NCBI RefSeq assembly: GCF_009017415.1
Contig: NC_092406.1
Coordinates: forward strand, 62,001-126,000
From: Aspergillus flavus
Lineage: Eukaryota; Ascomycota; Eurotiomycetes; Eurotiales; Aspergillaceae
Length of the DNA: 64,000 nucleotides
Direction of reading: 5' to 3'
In this document: piece after piece, positions 1 through 12,901 of the stretch
How the letters are laid out: every line of letters starts with the position of its first letter
How positions within the stretch are numbered: position 1 is the stretch's first letter
Made by a program: the position numbers and the translations under genes
The notes under the pieces: generated by a model
Databases searched by the model: none
What the model was told of the DNA's origin: nothing
Seen by the model: the letters and a program-made list of their open reading frames with translations, nothing else

Positions 1-488
1 AAGATGGTGCTGGAGGAAACCAAACACGACAGTGTAGAACATCGCGAACGCGTAGACTAGGCAGGCGGACCGCGCAGTTGGACATACAGGTCAGGATTGA
101 TACCGTGGTCAGCAATTCCAAGCTGCATAACACTGACTATATAGTGTCAGGAGACTATTCATGACGCACCAGCGAAAGGCCTTCTCATGGGAAAGCTCAG
201 GTTGAGGATACGAAGCATTCATAGTCTCCCCATGTTGGTTTCACGGTAAATATCTTAAACCATTTTTCGAGTTTCATAACGAACATGAATCTTGTACTAC
301 ACTGACTATTTTCGTTACGCCTCAACCAACAGTATAAACAAACTACCGAGGAAGTATTGTATTAAAGTACAAAATACGCATAAGGCTCTACGAATCGACG
401 TGAAATAGACAAAAGTCCAAAGATCCCACCAAAACAAGTGACCGATATGTATACACAATATAACTCTGCATTCTTTTTGGCACCACAA
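1..488. other. gene-free left edge
   Basis: I see no convincing coding region in this stretch. It is the 3' side of the minus-strand oxidoreductase that follows and probably contains its 3' untranslated region. No tRNA-like or repeat structure stood out. Confidence 0.5.
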
Positions 489-1742
489 CTAATTGCGAAT
501 AATCTCTCTCCCATCCAGCCAATCCATAAACCAAGCATAGCACATCAGGACCCTTCGCCTCCATGACCGCGTCCAGAAGAAGTTGCCAGATCTCCAACTT
601 AGCCATGCACCGTAGCCAGTGTACTCGCGCTGCCCTTGCACCACACCGTCCCAGGCACCCGTGTATGTTACCAGTGACCGCTGCTGATATTTAAATGGTC
701 GAGTATCCTTGAGACCAGAGTTGAAAAGCCGAATGAGATAATCCGCTTTCTGGATTGCAACTTCGGCCGTTGTCGGTAGTGTTCCGCCCTCAATGTCTGC
801 CGCATCGCCCATTGCAAACACATTCGGTATCACGTTGCCATCTGGTGAGAAGACGTTAAGATGATCATCTGTCAGGATTCGGACAAGGCCATGTTCGGTC
901 TTGCGGAGTTGCAATTGGTCGACCAGCGGGATTGATCTGTTTCCGGTGGCCCAAATGAGCATCCCGTAGCCAGTGATCCCAGATTCCCTGGTCTCAATGG
1001 TGTCCTTTGTCACGTTGACAATGTGGCAGTTCAGCTTGACCTTGACCTTGTTGGTTTTCAATGCGCTGCAAGCGTATTCTGATAACCTTTGGTCAAATGG
1101 GGCCAGAATCTGGGGTGCGACATCGATCACCGAAACGGATGTCAGGCCCTTGAGGTGTGGGAATAAGATTCCCAAATCGCCTTCGAAAAGATCGGTTAAT
1201 TCAGCGGCCACCTCGATGCCAGTCGGACCGCCGCCAACAATAACGATATGGAGCAGCTGCCTCTGGCGCGCCTCCGATGTCCCCGGCAATGAAGCCATCT
1301 CCAGGATGTCATTCAGACGAGTCCGCACAGTATTTGCATTGGCCACAGTCTTGACAAAGATGGCGTTCTCCGCCACCCCAGGGATACCGAAGGTGTTGCT
1401 TCGACAGCCTGGCGTGAGGATCACACGGTCATAAGATACTTCGAAACGATCCTCTTTCAGCTCTTCAAATGCGGGTTGACAGACGAGCACCTGCCGGCTG
1501 AAGTCGATGTCGACCACGAAGGCCTTGATGTATTTGGCATGAAAGTCCTTCCGCCGGATGGGCTCATGGGCCAGACGGGGGTCAAACAGCCCACAGGCCG
1601 CACTGGCGAGGAGGGGAGTCACTGCAGACGTGTTGTCCGGCGCAATGAGGGTGATATCGTATTTTCGGTGGTCGATGCCGTATCCAAGTCGATAACCACC
1701 CCATCCACCGCCAATGATAACTACCTTTTCCTTGCTAGACAT
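489..1742 (-). CDS. NDH-2-like FAD/NAD(P) oxidoreductase
   Basis: A single uninterrupted exon encodes 417 residues. Two Rossmann dinucleotide motifs are visible: GGGWGG near residues 11-16 (FAD) and IVGGGPTGIEVAAEL near residue 170 (NAD(P)H). The late FAD motif FAMGDAADIEGG lies near residue 310. The C-terminus is rich in aromatic and basic residues and contains WFMDWLDGREI, which resembles the membrane-binding tail of type II NADH dehydrogenases. Family knowledge: such enzymes pass electrons from NAD(P)H to quinone without pumping protons; AMID/FSP1-like oxidoreductases are close relatives and cannot be excluded. I see no clear mitochondrial presequence, since the FAD motif starts almost at the N-terminus. 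The gene diverges from the class III alcohol dehydrogenase across about 830 bases. The start is the first ATG before the FAD motif. Confidence 0.85.
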   Translation of the reverse strand: MSSKEKVVIIGGGWGGYRLGYGIDHRKYDITLIAPDNTSAVTPLLASAACGLFDPRLAHEPIRRKDFHAKYIKAFVVDIDFSRQVLVCQPAFEELKEDRFEVSYDRVILTPGCRSNTFGIPGVAENAIFVKTVANANTVRTRLNDILEMASLPGTSEARQRQLLHIVIVGGGPTGIEVAAELTDLFEGDLGILFPHLKGLTSVSVIDVAPQILAPFDQRLSEYACSALKTNKVKVKLNCHIVNVTKDTIETRESGITGYGMLIWATGNRSIPLVDQLQLRKTEHGLVRILTDDHLNVFSPDGNVIPNVFAMGDAADIEGGTLPTTAEVAIQKADYLIRLFNSGLKDTRPFKYQQRSLVTYTGAWDGVVQGQREYTGYGAWLSWRSGNFFWTRSWRRRVLMCYAWFMDWLDGREIIRN

Positions 1743-2446
1743 TGTTGATTTGTGGTCTGATGTTGGGGAGTGGTGCAGAAAGAGACTGCAGAATGAAAGT
1801 CACCTTCTCCTGAACGACCTTTATATTTCACACCGGGTATGCATTAGAAATACCTTGTCGATCTATGCAGAATATTCCTGACATCATGACTCCTTCGTAG
1901 ACATGGTACTGGCCTAGAGTTCTCTCCCAAGCTGGTAGGTTCAGGTAAGGGATGGACGCGCGAGTTGAGTGTTGGTATGGATGTACCTCCGGAACCTAGA
2001 ATCGTGAAGTTTAACTTAAAGCTGTCATGAATGCTTGGCAGCGGGCGGCCGAGCGTGCTTCTGATTGGCTGAATACTCGAACCCAAATCGGCAATCCTCC
2101 GCCCACACTAGCGTGCATCGATGATCTTCAAGTTGTGCCCTATATCAGGGGAAGATGATGTGGATTCATTCTCTCTCAACCATCTTACCTATGCCTATTT
2201 GGGTCCCCGACTCAGGACTGTTAGGGTTATGGAAATTCTAGCCTCCATGACAACGGGTCCAGCCCCATGTTTAACTTTAAAATGACAAGCTGAGTCTCTG
2301 TCTGCCGCTCCCCACATTCTCCACCCCGATTAAATCCTTTAAACCCCTCTATCATTGATGACTCCAATGCTCCACCTTCACTTGCTCGACGTCATTTTTT
2401 TTCTCATGATACTTGCGTCACAAATGTGGACGCCAGGGACCAATTC

Positions 2447-2453
2447 TATATAA
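2447..2453 (+). promoter_or_regulatory. TATA-like box of class III ADH gene
   Basis: TATATAA lies about 120 bases before the ATG at 2570, a plausible distance for a fungal TATA element plus a short 5' leader. Confidence 0.4.
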
Positions 2454-2518
2454 GTTCGACCATTTCGAACCTAGAGCTGCTTCACTCATTTAATCCCACC
2501 TTCAAATCAATTGCCCTG

Positions 2519-2539
2519 AAAAAAAAAAAAAAAAAAAAA
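2519..2539 (+). repeat. poly-A run in 5' leader
   Basis: An uninterrupted run of about 21 A lies 30 bases before the ADH start codon. It may help exclude nucleosomes or may lie in the mRNA leader. It is also a place where length errors are likely. Confidence 0.7.
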
Positions 2540-2569
2540 CCATCATTCCAAAGGCAAAAAGTTTTCATT

Positions 2570-4143
<1,574 letters not shown>

Positions 4144-6287
4144 AGTTGGCGCGATAAGGTATATCCATGCGTACAGTGTGCAAAATTTAGCTTCAGGAGT
4201 AAATATAAGAAATATAACTTTCCCCAATGACGGGAGTACGGTGTTGTCAATTTAGTAACATGGTGAACATGAGGACCTGCGAGCTTGGCGCTGAAGATGG
4301 CTCCTCCTTGCAGTCCCATCCAGGCGTCCCTCTTCGACCTCCCTGGTCGGGTGCTTATTACATGCCCTCTCCCCTCTCTCAGTCTTCTTCCATTTTCGCA
4401 GTTCTCTTCGTATCTCCAAACCCCCGATACCCAGAGCAGCTCTGCGAGATTTGCTGATTGTGTCTCCAGATTCCACCCTTGATCATTCATCTTGGCTTTT
4501 CCACATGGCACGCCCACTTATTCTGTGGCTCAAGGTGAGGAGCACCAATACTGGACTGATCCCATTCTTTGCGAGGAAACTCGAGCCAGGTTAGGACAGT
4601 TTTGTAACTTTGATGGATAGATTCAAATTGCAAACCCAATACTCTAAAAGATGTCGCTGTCGTTGAACACTGTCGGCGAAAGCAAGTGTGGATATTCCCT
4701 GGTGCAAGCCCGAAGTCCTCAACACACCTCTCCTGTGACCATATGAGCGCACTCTGTATGGTTATGGGCTTTACGACTCTCTAGGAATGGCTCCTAGAGC
4801 AATGTCGGCAAGCTCTGAAAGAACCGGGTGGAGATGCCAGGGTTGAAAATCATGTCAGACATTCGAACTTTCGTCGTTGGACGGCAAATGAGATAAATCG
4901 TCAGTTCTTCTTTCGCTAAATACGAAAAAGAAATAATCGGATACCGTGAAAACGGGATATCTTGACCTACCCGGGCTCACTAGCAGTGGTGATAGCCTCC
5001 GAAAAAAAAAGAAAAAAACAAAAGCCTACCAATCACAATTCTTTAGACGTGATCTTTAACATGCCGTTCTTCTTCGACCGCCTCAGGATGATCAAACAGG
5101 GACAAATGTGCTTGAAGTTAGGGGACGGAGACACGAGTTTCGATAGTCCTTCATCTGTCAGAGAGGACATATGCGTCGGATCAAGACATATTCAAGATCA
5201 TATAAAGAGCAAGCATCCAGTGTTGTAGAGGTGGGCGAACAAGGCTTCGCAGCAGCACGTCGGTCAATAGTTCTATCCTACTGAAGACGATACAGGATGT
5301 ACTACCTGAGATTCATTATAAGGTCTTGTGTAGAGTACCTTGCGAAGCCTCTTAATATTCCTCTTGTTTTTCAGGTCTTATAGTACGGGTTAAATTTGGA
5401 GAATGTTATACACAGAGTATAGCCCGGTGGTCTTGCTATGAGCACCTTTAGCCGACATATCAGATCAATTATCATGGGCAAAATCTACAGTCACCATCGA
5501 GATGAATCAAGATAATGGCGTACATAACCCACATAGGGCTCTTCAATCAACTACCAAAAGTTCGGAATTACAGGGAAAAGAAAACAGGGGTCTCAAATGG
5601 CCAGAATAGTGATTACTTCCAGCGTCAATCTCAAAAGCCCTCATTTTCTAATTAATATGATGGTTTGAAACCGAAAGCCGCTCAACATCCTCACCAGCAT
5701 CGCCATGCGAAAAGAAACTGCTAATATTCAAGCTCTTCCACTTTAACGAGCGCTTCCACTACTACTCGCCCTACTAATCCTGGTGTACATCACACAGCAG
5801 CAGGATAGCATAATCCAGCGTATATGGCAAACCACGGTATCTACCACGCACCTGCATAGTAATAATAATCAGCTTCAACACTAAATTGAACTGCGCACTT
5901 AGACTCGTCTCTCTCTTTGGATATTTCAATAACAGCCCCACCGTCCCGTACACGGAGACGATCTCAAATAGAAGTAGGAAGAGCGAGAACACGAAATCAC
6001 GGCCGTGGATTTATTAAATACGCTTACCCTTAGTAACGGAGATAAGAAAAAAGCCTAGCATTATATATCACAGGTCGAACCCGAGTTACCGCTAGATGTG
6101 TGCGGCCAGGTTGTACGGGTTGGATTTGTTCTCGTTGTCGTAGATGCCGAGGCTTTGTTCTTCGTAGACATTAATTTTTTTGGATAGCAATTGCAATCGG
6201 GAATTCTAATATATACATCATTACTACAAAGGAGACTTGTACTGCTGGGTGCAGGGTGCCTAGAGAGGTGATTGAGAAGCCGGCGGT
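4144..6287. other. 2.1-kb gene-poor stretch
   Basis: No open frame here has a recognisable domain or a coherent exon structure on either strand. Base composition is ordinary up to about 6 kb and then becomes more AT-rich. The first bases are probably the ADH 3' untranslated region. Confidence 0.5.
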
Positions 6288-6446
6288 TCGAGCCAGCGAC
6301 ACGCCTCATGGGATCGAATCAACAACACAACCCATGGGATCAAACCAGCAATACACCTAATGGGATCAACTAGCGATACGCCTAATGGAATCGAGCCGAC
6401 GACACAACCAATGCGATCAAACCAGCGACACACCTAGGGAATCTAG
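6288..6446 (+). repeat. degenerate 26-bp minisatellite, about six units
   Basis: Six consecutive units of 25-26 bp share the pattern TCrAryCrrCrAyACrmCyhATGGGA. Units differ mostly by C/T and G/A exchanges, which fits RIP-type mutation but is not proof of it. The period is not a multiple of three, so it does not look like a coding repeat. The first unit begins with GGTTCGAGCC, which resembles a Pol III B box, but no tRNA fold is seen around it. Confidence 0.75.
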
Positions 6447-6659
6447 CCCTTTAATAACCGCGCGCAGTGGATACAATCACGTGAGATTACCTCAGTTAGG
6501 GTCTATGTAGGGCGCTAGTATTTTCACAGTAGCTGGCAATAGTGGACCAGTATCAGAGTCCAACACGCCCTTGAGCAGAAGATCGAACATAAGGACCCTC
6601 ATAAACTAATAGAGATGGCGGCCCACCTGAACTCAAGTGGATGCGGGCCTGCCTAGTAT

Positions 6660-8480
6660 CTCCGTTTTAACTTACTATAACTAGGACTACCAGATTAGGC
6701 ATTACTCTAGTGGCCATGTTTCTTATTGGAACACATAAAGAAAAGCTAGAGATCAGTGTTATACTGTACAAATCCCTCACATTGTTGGACGCTTCGCTGA
6801 ACTTAGCTTTAAGCAAAGAGGGAATAAAGATCCTACAACATATGTAAGTAGTATTGTATATGGTTATCTTTAGTCGTGCGGCAACGGCAGCTTCGGAGCT
6901 ATTTATTAATAAATAATTGGAGATCAACCTCTTTACTAAATTGGATACCAATCTAGAGAAACTGCCAACTATATTAATCTATATAATATTAGCTTCAGCT
7001 ATTCTATATATCTAGATATCCCTGTTTTAAAGAACTTTAGTTTAAATATCCCCACAGATAAAATCACAGTATTAGTAGTAAGTAGTCTTTAGTTATATCT
7101 ATTCTAAAATCCTTTAATACTATAGTGGCTTAAAAAGACTATCTAGCTTAGAAAAGAGTATAGTTATTGATTTATTTAAATAGTAGTATAATCCCTATAT
7201 AGAAAGTATCTTCTTAGATAATAAAGATATTAGTTAGATTAATCTTAAATGGCTATAGATTAATATCTATCTAGTATAATAGATAAGATATCTAAAGATT
7301 ATATTATAGATATATAAGACATTACTTGCTAATAATTTTAAAAATAAATAGTTTTTAATATTAATATATTTAAGAATATTGCTAATAGTCTTATTAATAT
7401 TTAATAGAAGACTATTGTAAGCGCTCTATTGGCATACTATCCTCTATAGACAGTAGACTTGTGGGGTATAGTTAACAAATAGACTTTAGAAATATAGTAC
7501 TAGAAGATTAAAATTATTTAGAATTATGTAATAATTTTTTTATCTAGTATAAGAAAATAAATTACTTAAAAATTAAAGTTTTTTATATAATTTTAATAAA
7601 AATATATATATATTATATAAGTTAATAGTCTACTAATAATTTATTTATATAGAATCTAGTTATCTAAAATAATTATTATTATAATTATTTTTTTTTAAAA
7701 AAAATAAATTATTTTACTTTATATTTGAATTCTAAGATACTTAATATTTTATTTTAATATAGTTCTTATATTTTCTGGCGTCTAATAAGTAGATTCTTAA
7801 GGATATATCTATATCAATAAGTACCTTCTGCACTTAAGAGAACGTTGCTTTCTACTATCTAATTAGAGATTAACTTAGGAGTAAAGAGTATTTACTAATC
7901 TTAATTCTACTTAGATTTAATAGAGTACATTTATGGTATTTGTAGGTATATAGAAAAAGCACTATAATCTTATTTCTAGAGTGTTTCTATAATCTAATAA
8001 ATAGTGCTATTACTATTAACTTCTTCATATTTTTAATATCTATTAATCTATTTCTATATTATAAGCACGTAGTGTTAGTATAGTAAAAATTGACGCTTTT
8101 TCCAAATATAATCTATAATAATATCTTATAAGGTATACTAGATTTTAGTGTAATAATAGCAATGTTGAATGAGATACTAGAGATAATATACCGGGCGGCT
8201 AATATATAGGACTTTATATTTTTACTACTCGACAACATTAATATATTATATAGAACTAGCAGTAGCTAGTTTTTTAAAGATTAATACTAGTATATTACTA
8301 TTACTTAAGTGCTGATATATAAATCTAGTATAGTTTTATTTAATAAAGTAATAAGTACGCTTAATACTAAGTTAGAGAAACTTATTTAAAATGCTCTGTT
8401 AAAGGCCGCGTTATTTAGTAATTATATTACTATCACAGTGATATATTATTTTTAATAGTCCGCGATGTTAACTATATCTT
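6660..8480. repeat. AT-rich, probably RIP-mutated block A
   Basis: Very AT-rich sequence, dominated by TA, AAT and TTA words with frequent stops in all frames, between stretches of normal composition. This is what heavily RIPped transposable-element DNA looks like in filamentous ascomycetes. I could not recognise the element type or find terminal repeats. A TpA/ApT and (CpA+TpG)/(ApC+GpT) index scan would quantify this. Confidence 0.7.
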
Positions 8481-9113
8481 TGTCTTCTATATAGATAATA
8501 TTGTGAAGGTCAGGATACATAGTGAGTTGGTCGCAAAGAGGGGTATGTATACCAAGATGTGTGAGGCTCAGAGGCTTGACGGCGCTGCGTGATTTCTTCT
8601 CTGAATGTAATGGGTTAGTAAACCACTTTGTATGTAAATTTATTTTTTTTATTAATACACGATTCGGGTCAAAACCTGTGGGTTGGATTCACGGGATTTA
8701 GGGAGGCCTAATTAACGTACTTTTATATGTTAGTATTACCCAATTAGAAGTTTTATACTGAAATAGATTCTTCGCAGATGACCTACAGATTAGGTATATC
8801 AACCCGTAGGTTTCTAGGGTTATTCTTGAGTCCAACATTGGGAACCGACGTGTGATGAGGCCAAAACACATTATAATTAAAAAACCTGGACCTAGTTGTG
8901 GTTATCGTTCGTGCCGTAGATTTGCTCTCTAGAATGTATCTGGCTTGGCGGAATTTCACTTCTAGCAGTTTCTGATCAGGGATAATACCAACTTGCAGCC
9001 TCTCAGACATTTGGATCTCTGATACTTAGAGCAATTCTGAGCATTCTAGGATATTTAAGTATTTACATTGAGATGGGGATGAACAGCTTTCCGCAGGACA
9101 GGGCCGAATACTT
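8481..9113. other. gene-free transition
   Basis: Composition returns to normal over this stretch. No supported gene. It includes the 3' side of the secreted-protein gene. Confidence 0.5.
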
Positions 9114-9770
9114 TTAGGCGACAACCTCCTTACCAGTTCCGAACTCGATGTTATACACCGGCTCGTCGAGCGGAGCGGTGCTGCCGAGACCGCTGGGACA
9201 CGAGGGCTGGTTGCTGACAGAGAGGTCGAGGCTGCACACCTCATCGACGCCGTAGTGGCAGACAGGGTCGGCGATGTTGTACAACACATAGTTTTGGGCG
9301 ACAAAGCTGTCGGCCTGGCTAAGGCACGAAGAAAGAAAGTCCATGCTGTTGGCTGCCAAGAGGGGCAGCTTGCCGTTGTCCATGAGATCGGCGCACTTGC
9401 TAGGCTCGACGACCTCATACTTCATATGAATAGCTCCTCCAGTATGCGGGTCGTCCTTCGCAGATTGGCCGAAGGCGAGGTAGTTCCAAGCGTCGTAGGA
9501 GATGTCGTACGCGCCGCCAGAGGTGTCAATCTTGAGGATGTGGAGGGAGCGGTCCTTGTAGGTGACCTTGACGCAGATGTCGTTGCAGTCGACTGCGCTG
9601 GGCCAATAGGCCACACGGTTGGTGTTGATCTTGCAGCCGACAACGCCAACTGAGGAGGAGTACTGCTCGTGAGGAGTGATGCCTGCGCCTGTGCCCCGGG
9701 AGACCACAGGGATAGTGGCAGCTAAGGCCAGCGATGCCGAAGCGGCAAGAAGTGCAAGTTGACGGGACAT
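9114..9770 (-). CDS. secreted cysteine-containing protein, possibly barwin-like fold
   Basis: One exon of 218 residues. Residues 1-17 form a clear signal peptide (MSRQLALLAASASLALA), followed by a possible propeptide ending near a dibasic-free VVSRG segment. The mature part has paired cysteines (VGCKINTNR, AVDCNDICVKV, SKCADL, SSCLSQ, DPVCHYGVDEVCSLDL, QPSCPSG). The segment around VKVTYKDRSLHILKIDTSGGAYDISYD looks like a double-psi beta-barrel or barwin/cerato-platanin-like core, but this is an impression and not a domain hit. Likely an extracellular or wall-associated protein of unknown role. It is isolated between the two AT-rich blocks, a typical setting for small secreted proteins in fungi. 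Confidence 0.75.
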   Translation of the reverse strand: MSRQLALLAASASLALAATIPVVSRGTGAGITPHEQYSSSVGVVGCKINTNRVAYWPSAVDCNDICVKVTYKDRSLHILKIDTSGGAYDISYDAWNYLAFGQSAKDDPHTGGAIHMKYEVVEPSKCADLMDNGKLPLLAANSMDFLSSCLSQADSFVAQNYVLYNIADPVCHYGVDEVCSLDLSVSNQPSCPSGLGSTAPLDEPVYNIEFGTGKEVVA

Positions 9771-10966
9771 GATATAAATACACGTAATGAAATAATTGCT
9801 CTAAAGGAATGACGTGAACGAAATAATTAAAGGAGTGTGGTTGAATAGCATACAGAACGAACTCGATATGAGCGGCTATGGCCTCTATTTAAGGCTAGCC
9901 GTAAGCTTGTTGCTCACCCTGAAATTGCATGGGACTCTAGTTGCAGGCAAACTTAGCAATATCATATCTGAGCTAGCCGAAAGGAATAGAGGCGTGAAGG
10001 CGCATAACGTGCCTGTTGTCTGATAGTAAGCCTGAATAAGAAGGTGGTATGCTGTAGCTCTGATCCACATGTTGGCAGGAGAGATTTAACATAAATATAG
10101 TGGGTCAAAAGTATTGCAACACTGTTAAGCAGGAGTGGTATATTAGCTTTTATTTGTCAGGAGGTAGGTAACATAGACGAGGGTGTCAACACTAGCATGC
10201 TCAGGCAGCTCTTAGGATCAATCCTTTCGGCCCGGCCGACAAGGTCGGTAATTCCCGATGCTTCGGCACGAGCCGAGGGGGATTTCATTTATAAAATAAT
10301 GAATAGACTGATAAATGAAAGAAGAAGATGATTCTAAATTTGCCAAGGAGTTGGTATTATATCTTTTACTATTTACTAGCCCTAATGCTCCTGATCGGGG
10401 ACATTAAATCGCCTAGTTCTGTCCTGGCGGCGCAAAATTCATGCTGTATATAGCACAAGTGGATAGTACACTAAATATCGAGCTTCGCAATCTATAGAAC
10501 TTATTTTGAGCTCAAAGACCTTTAATTTCGTTGAGGCATTGGGGTCTAAAAGCGGTCCCTGGGAGGCCGAAATCCAGGTGTTGCGATACATTTGACCTCT
10601 GGCGCTTTCATGGACGCCTGAGATATGATAGGATGTTTGCTAATGGCGGCGAAGATTTTCTAATTCAAGCCAAGAGGGGATTTGAGGACCACTCGATCCA
10701 ATGCAACGTCTCATGAGCGTAATACGCTGGCCATCTGTCATACCCGTAACACTAGCTGGGTTCCGAAGAATATGATCATGCAAGTTCACCCGCAGGGTGA
10801 CAGGCTTGTCTATTAAAGCTATGGAACATCTATGTACCTGGTCCCGAAAAGTCGGGACAACTCGGTTCCTTCCAGACTCCAACTCATGTACTTCAATCAC
10901 TCCCAGGTACAGCATGCAATTGCCATACCTTGTCTATGACTTACGAGAAGAATACTACAAGATGTA
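9771..10966. other. 1.2-kb stretch without a supported gene
   Basis: Several open frames of 60-90 codons occur on both strands but none has a recognisable motif. A hairpin-prone GC-rich patch lies near 10225-10285. A stretch near 10098 (AGTGGGTCAAAAGTATT) resembles a Tc1-like inverted repeat end, but no partner was found. Confidence 0.45.
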
Positions 10967-11150
10967 TCAAATCCCTGTATGACGTCCTTCCAAAGCGCCG
11001 TCCTCGATCTGACTGCTCTCCTGGGCCATATCGAGTCGCTTATTCATCCGGGAGTGTACCATACGAATAATAAATACAAGGATCACAATGAGTAATACGA
11101 TTCCGGCCGTTGCACTGCCACCTGTAATATACCTGTTACGCCCGGGGCTT
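10967..11150 (-). pseudogene. 3' remnant of a single-pass membrane protein gene
   Basis: The minus strand encodes a coherent C-terminal fragment of about 60 residues: a Gly/Ser/Ala turn, a hydrophobic helix (AGIVLLIVILVFIIRMV), a basic stop-transfer patch (HSRMNKRL) and an acidic cytoplasmic tail ending in HTGI and a TGA at 10967-10969. Upstream the frame meets a stop near 11148 and then runs into AT-rich block B. No signal peptide or ectodomain is left. It looks like the last exon of a WSC-like or mucin-like surface protein cut off where repeat DNA begins. The fragment is too short for a family assignment. Confidence 0.6.
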
Positions 11151-11348
11151 CGTTGTTAAGTCTGTGATCAGTTAGCAGACCATGTTTTGGGGGTTACTAA
11201 CCTAAAGTTAATTCTTAACTTCTATTATTGTTAGGTTATAGTCCTAGTAGAATAGAAATTACTCTAAGACTGCCGTCGATACTAGACTACTATTATTATA
11301 GAGATATAGTCAATATATGTCAGAGATATATTTCCTATTTAGGAAATT

Positions 11349-11426
11349 TTCTTGAATATTCTAGAATTATTCTAGAATATTCCCCCTTTAGGTAATAGTC
11401 TAGAATTCTTCTAGAATATTACCTAT
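11349..11426. promoter_or_regulatory. array of heat-shock-element-like TTC/GAA units
   Basis: TTC and GAA triplets alternate with two-base spacers (TTCttGAAtaTTCtaGAA at 11349-11366), followed by TTCtaGAAtaTTC and a second group at 11402-11420. This is the layout of a heat-shock factor site. It lies near the left end of block B, possibly in a decayed LTR or promoter. AT-rich context makes chance occurrence more likely. Confidence 0.3.
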
Positions 11427-11449
11427 CTAGAAGAAATTAGACAAAAAAT

Positions 11450-11550
11450 CCTAACTAGGCAATATTAAGCGACTACATCCTAATTAGGAAATATTAGGCG
11501 AGTACTAAATTAGAAAATATTAAGCAAATTCCTAATTTAATAAGCCTAAG
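11450..11550 (+). repeat. short tandem repeats, about 27-bp period
   Basis: Three to four degenerate copies of a unit containing CCTAAyTAGGmAATATTArGCGA occur in a row. A second duplication of about 50 bp, built on CTAGGGCTTwrACTGCCTwAGCCCTA, follows at about 11680-11770. Such repeats are common in LTRs and other transposon control regions. Confidence 0.5.
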
Positions 11551-12819
11551 CGAGCCCAATTCAACATAAAAAGCCACTCAATCCCCTACTAAATTAAATC
11601 AATTTTTTCAAGCAGATCATCATCCAACTATCTGACTGCCAGATATTGATTCATTCTTTTAATCTCTTCTATTCATATCTAACCTAGGGCTTTAACTGCC
11701 TTAGCCCTAGTTGCCTGCCTTTATTATCTAATCTAGGGCTTAGACTGCCTAAGCCCTACCTACCTACCTGACCTAGGATTACTACTCAGTCAACCCTAGC
11801 TTTTCTATGTGATTTAGTCATTCAATTCATTCATTCTATTCAACTTTTCTATTCATCCTAGCTAGCCCTAAGACTATTCCGCTTTAGGATTAGGGCAGCT
11901 GACAATATAAAACTGCTATTAATACTAAACTTATGTCTAAAGAGCTAGATCTATTAAATATATATTTAATAGTTAAAAAAGTATAAATAAATTAAAATTA
12001 ATTATACTATTAAAGATAACTCTATAATAATAATTTAAATTAATTATAAAGAATTAAATTAAGTATATAAATAAATATTCTTATATATTCTTTTTTATAA
12101 TATTACTACTATAATTATTTATATTAGTAATATAAGATATTCTATTAGTATTATAAATTTATTATATTACTAATATATTTAGTTATATTATTGCTATAAT
12201 ATATATAGTTTACTATAGTAATTAGCATTAATATTAGTAACTCTTTCTAAATAACTACTATATAAATAATTTGTTGGATATCTTTTACTTAAAAATTGGC
12301 TATTATTATTCTATTATTATTCTGCCTTATATATCTATCTTTAATAAGATATGCTAGATAAGGGTCTGTAACAGTAACAGTCATTGCCCGTCATTTGGAT
12401 GCAGTACACTTATACTATGGCTTACTATACTCAACTTTATCTAAATCACCAATTATAACAAATATACATGTTTTCTTATAGAATATAAGCTTTTTAAAAT
12501 CTAGTAATATAGCAGTGCAACGGAGTATATTAAATATTTCTAAATTATAATGTTTTAATATAAAACAATACTTTAGTAGTAATAAATAGATATAGATATT
12601 TATTAATCTATATACTAGAGAATATATATATAATATACTTTAAGTATTTAGCTTTAATTAAAGAATTATTATATTACTAGTATAGTATAAATAGAGTGGT
12701 ACGGGTAACCCGATAAACCCGACCCCAAATCTAGAAAACGCGCCCCGACCCGAAAAAGGTCATGTGATCTAAAAATCTAGATTTTCTAGATTTTTTTTAT
12801 ATTTCTATATAGATCTAGA

Positions 12820-12843
12820 TTATATATATATATATATATATAT
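12820..12843 (+). repeat. TA microsatellite
   Basis: A run of alternating T and A inside the left arm of the hAT-like element. Confidence 0.8.
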
Positions 12844-12901
12844 AAAATATCAATTCAATATATATAGAAATGGTAGATATATAGAGCTTTCAAAATCACT
12901 A

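Larger units (their letters stand above)
1743..2569. other. divergent intergenic region
   Basis: Shared upstream region of the oxidoreductase (minus) and the alcohol dehydrogenase (plus). It contains a TATA-like box and a poly-A run (listed separately). Short open frames inside it have no recognisable motif. Confidence 0.6.

Noticed and set aside
973..1434. Plus-strand open frame of 153 codons opposite the oxidoreductase
   Set aside because: Antisense shadow of a strongly supported gene with no motif of its own.
6281..6300. Possible tRNA or SINE B box (GGTTCGAGCC)
   Set aside because: No A box at the right distance and no cloverleaf stems around it.
10098..10130. Tc1-like inverted repeat end (AGTGGGTCAAAAGTATT)
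   Set aside because: No matching inverted partner or transposase was found in the window.
10640..10915. Minus-strand open frame of 91 codons
   Set aside because: No motif, no exon partners, and it lies beyond the stop of the membrane-tail remnant.
11153..11920. Solo LTR (TGTTAAG start, ACA end near 11918)
   Set aside because: The ends fit only loosely, and no second LTR, primer-binding site or target duplication could be seen, so it is mentioned only as a possibility.
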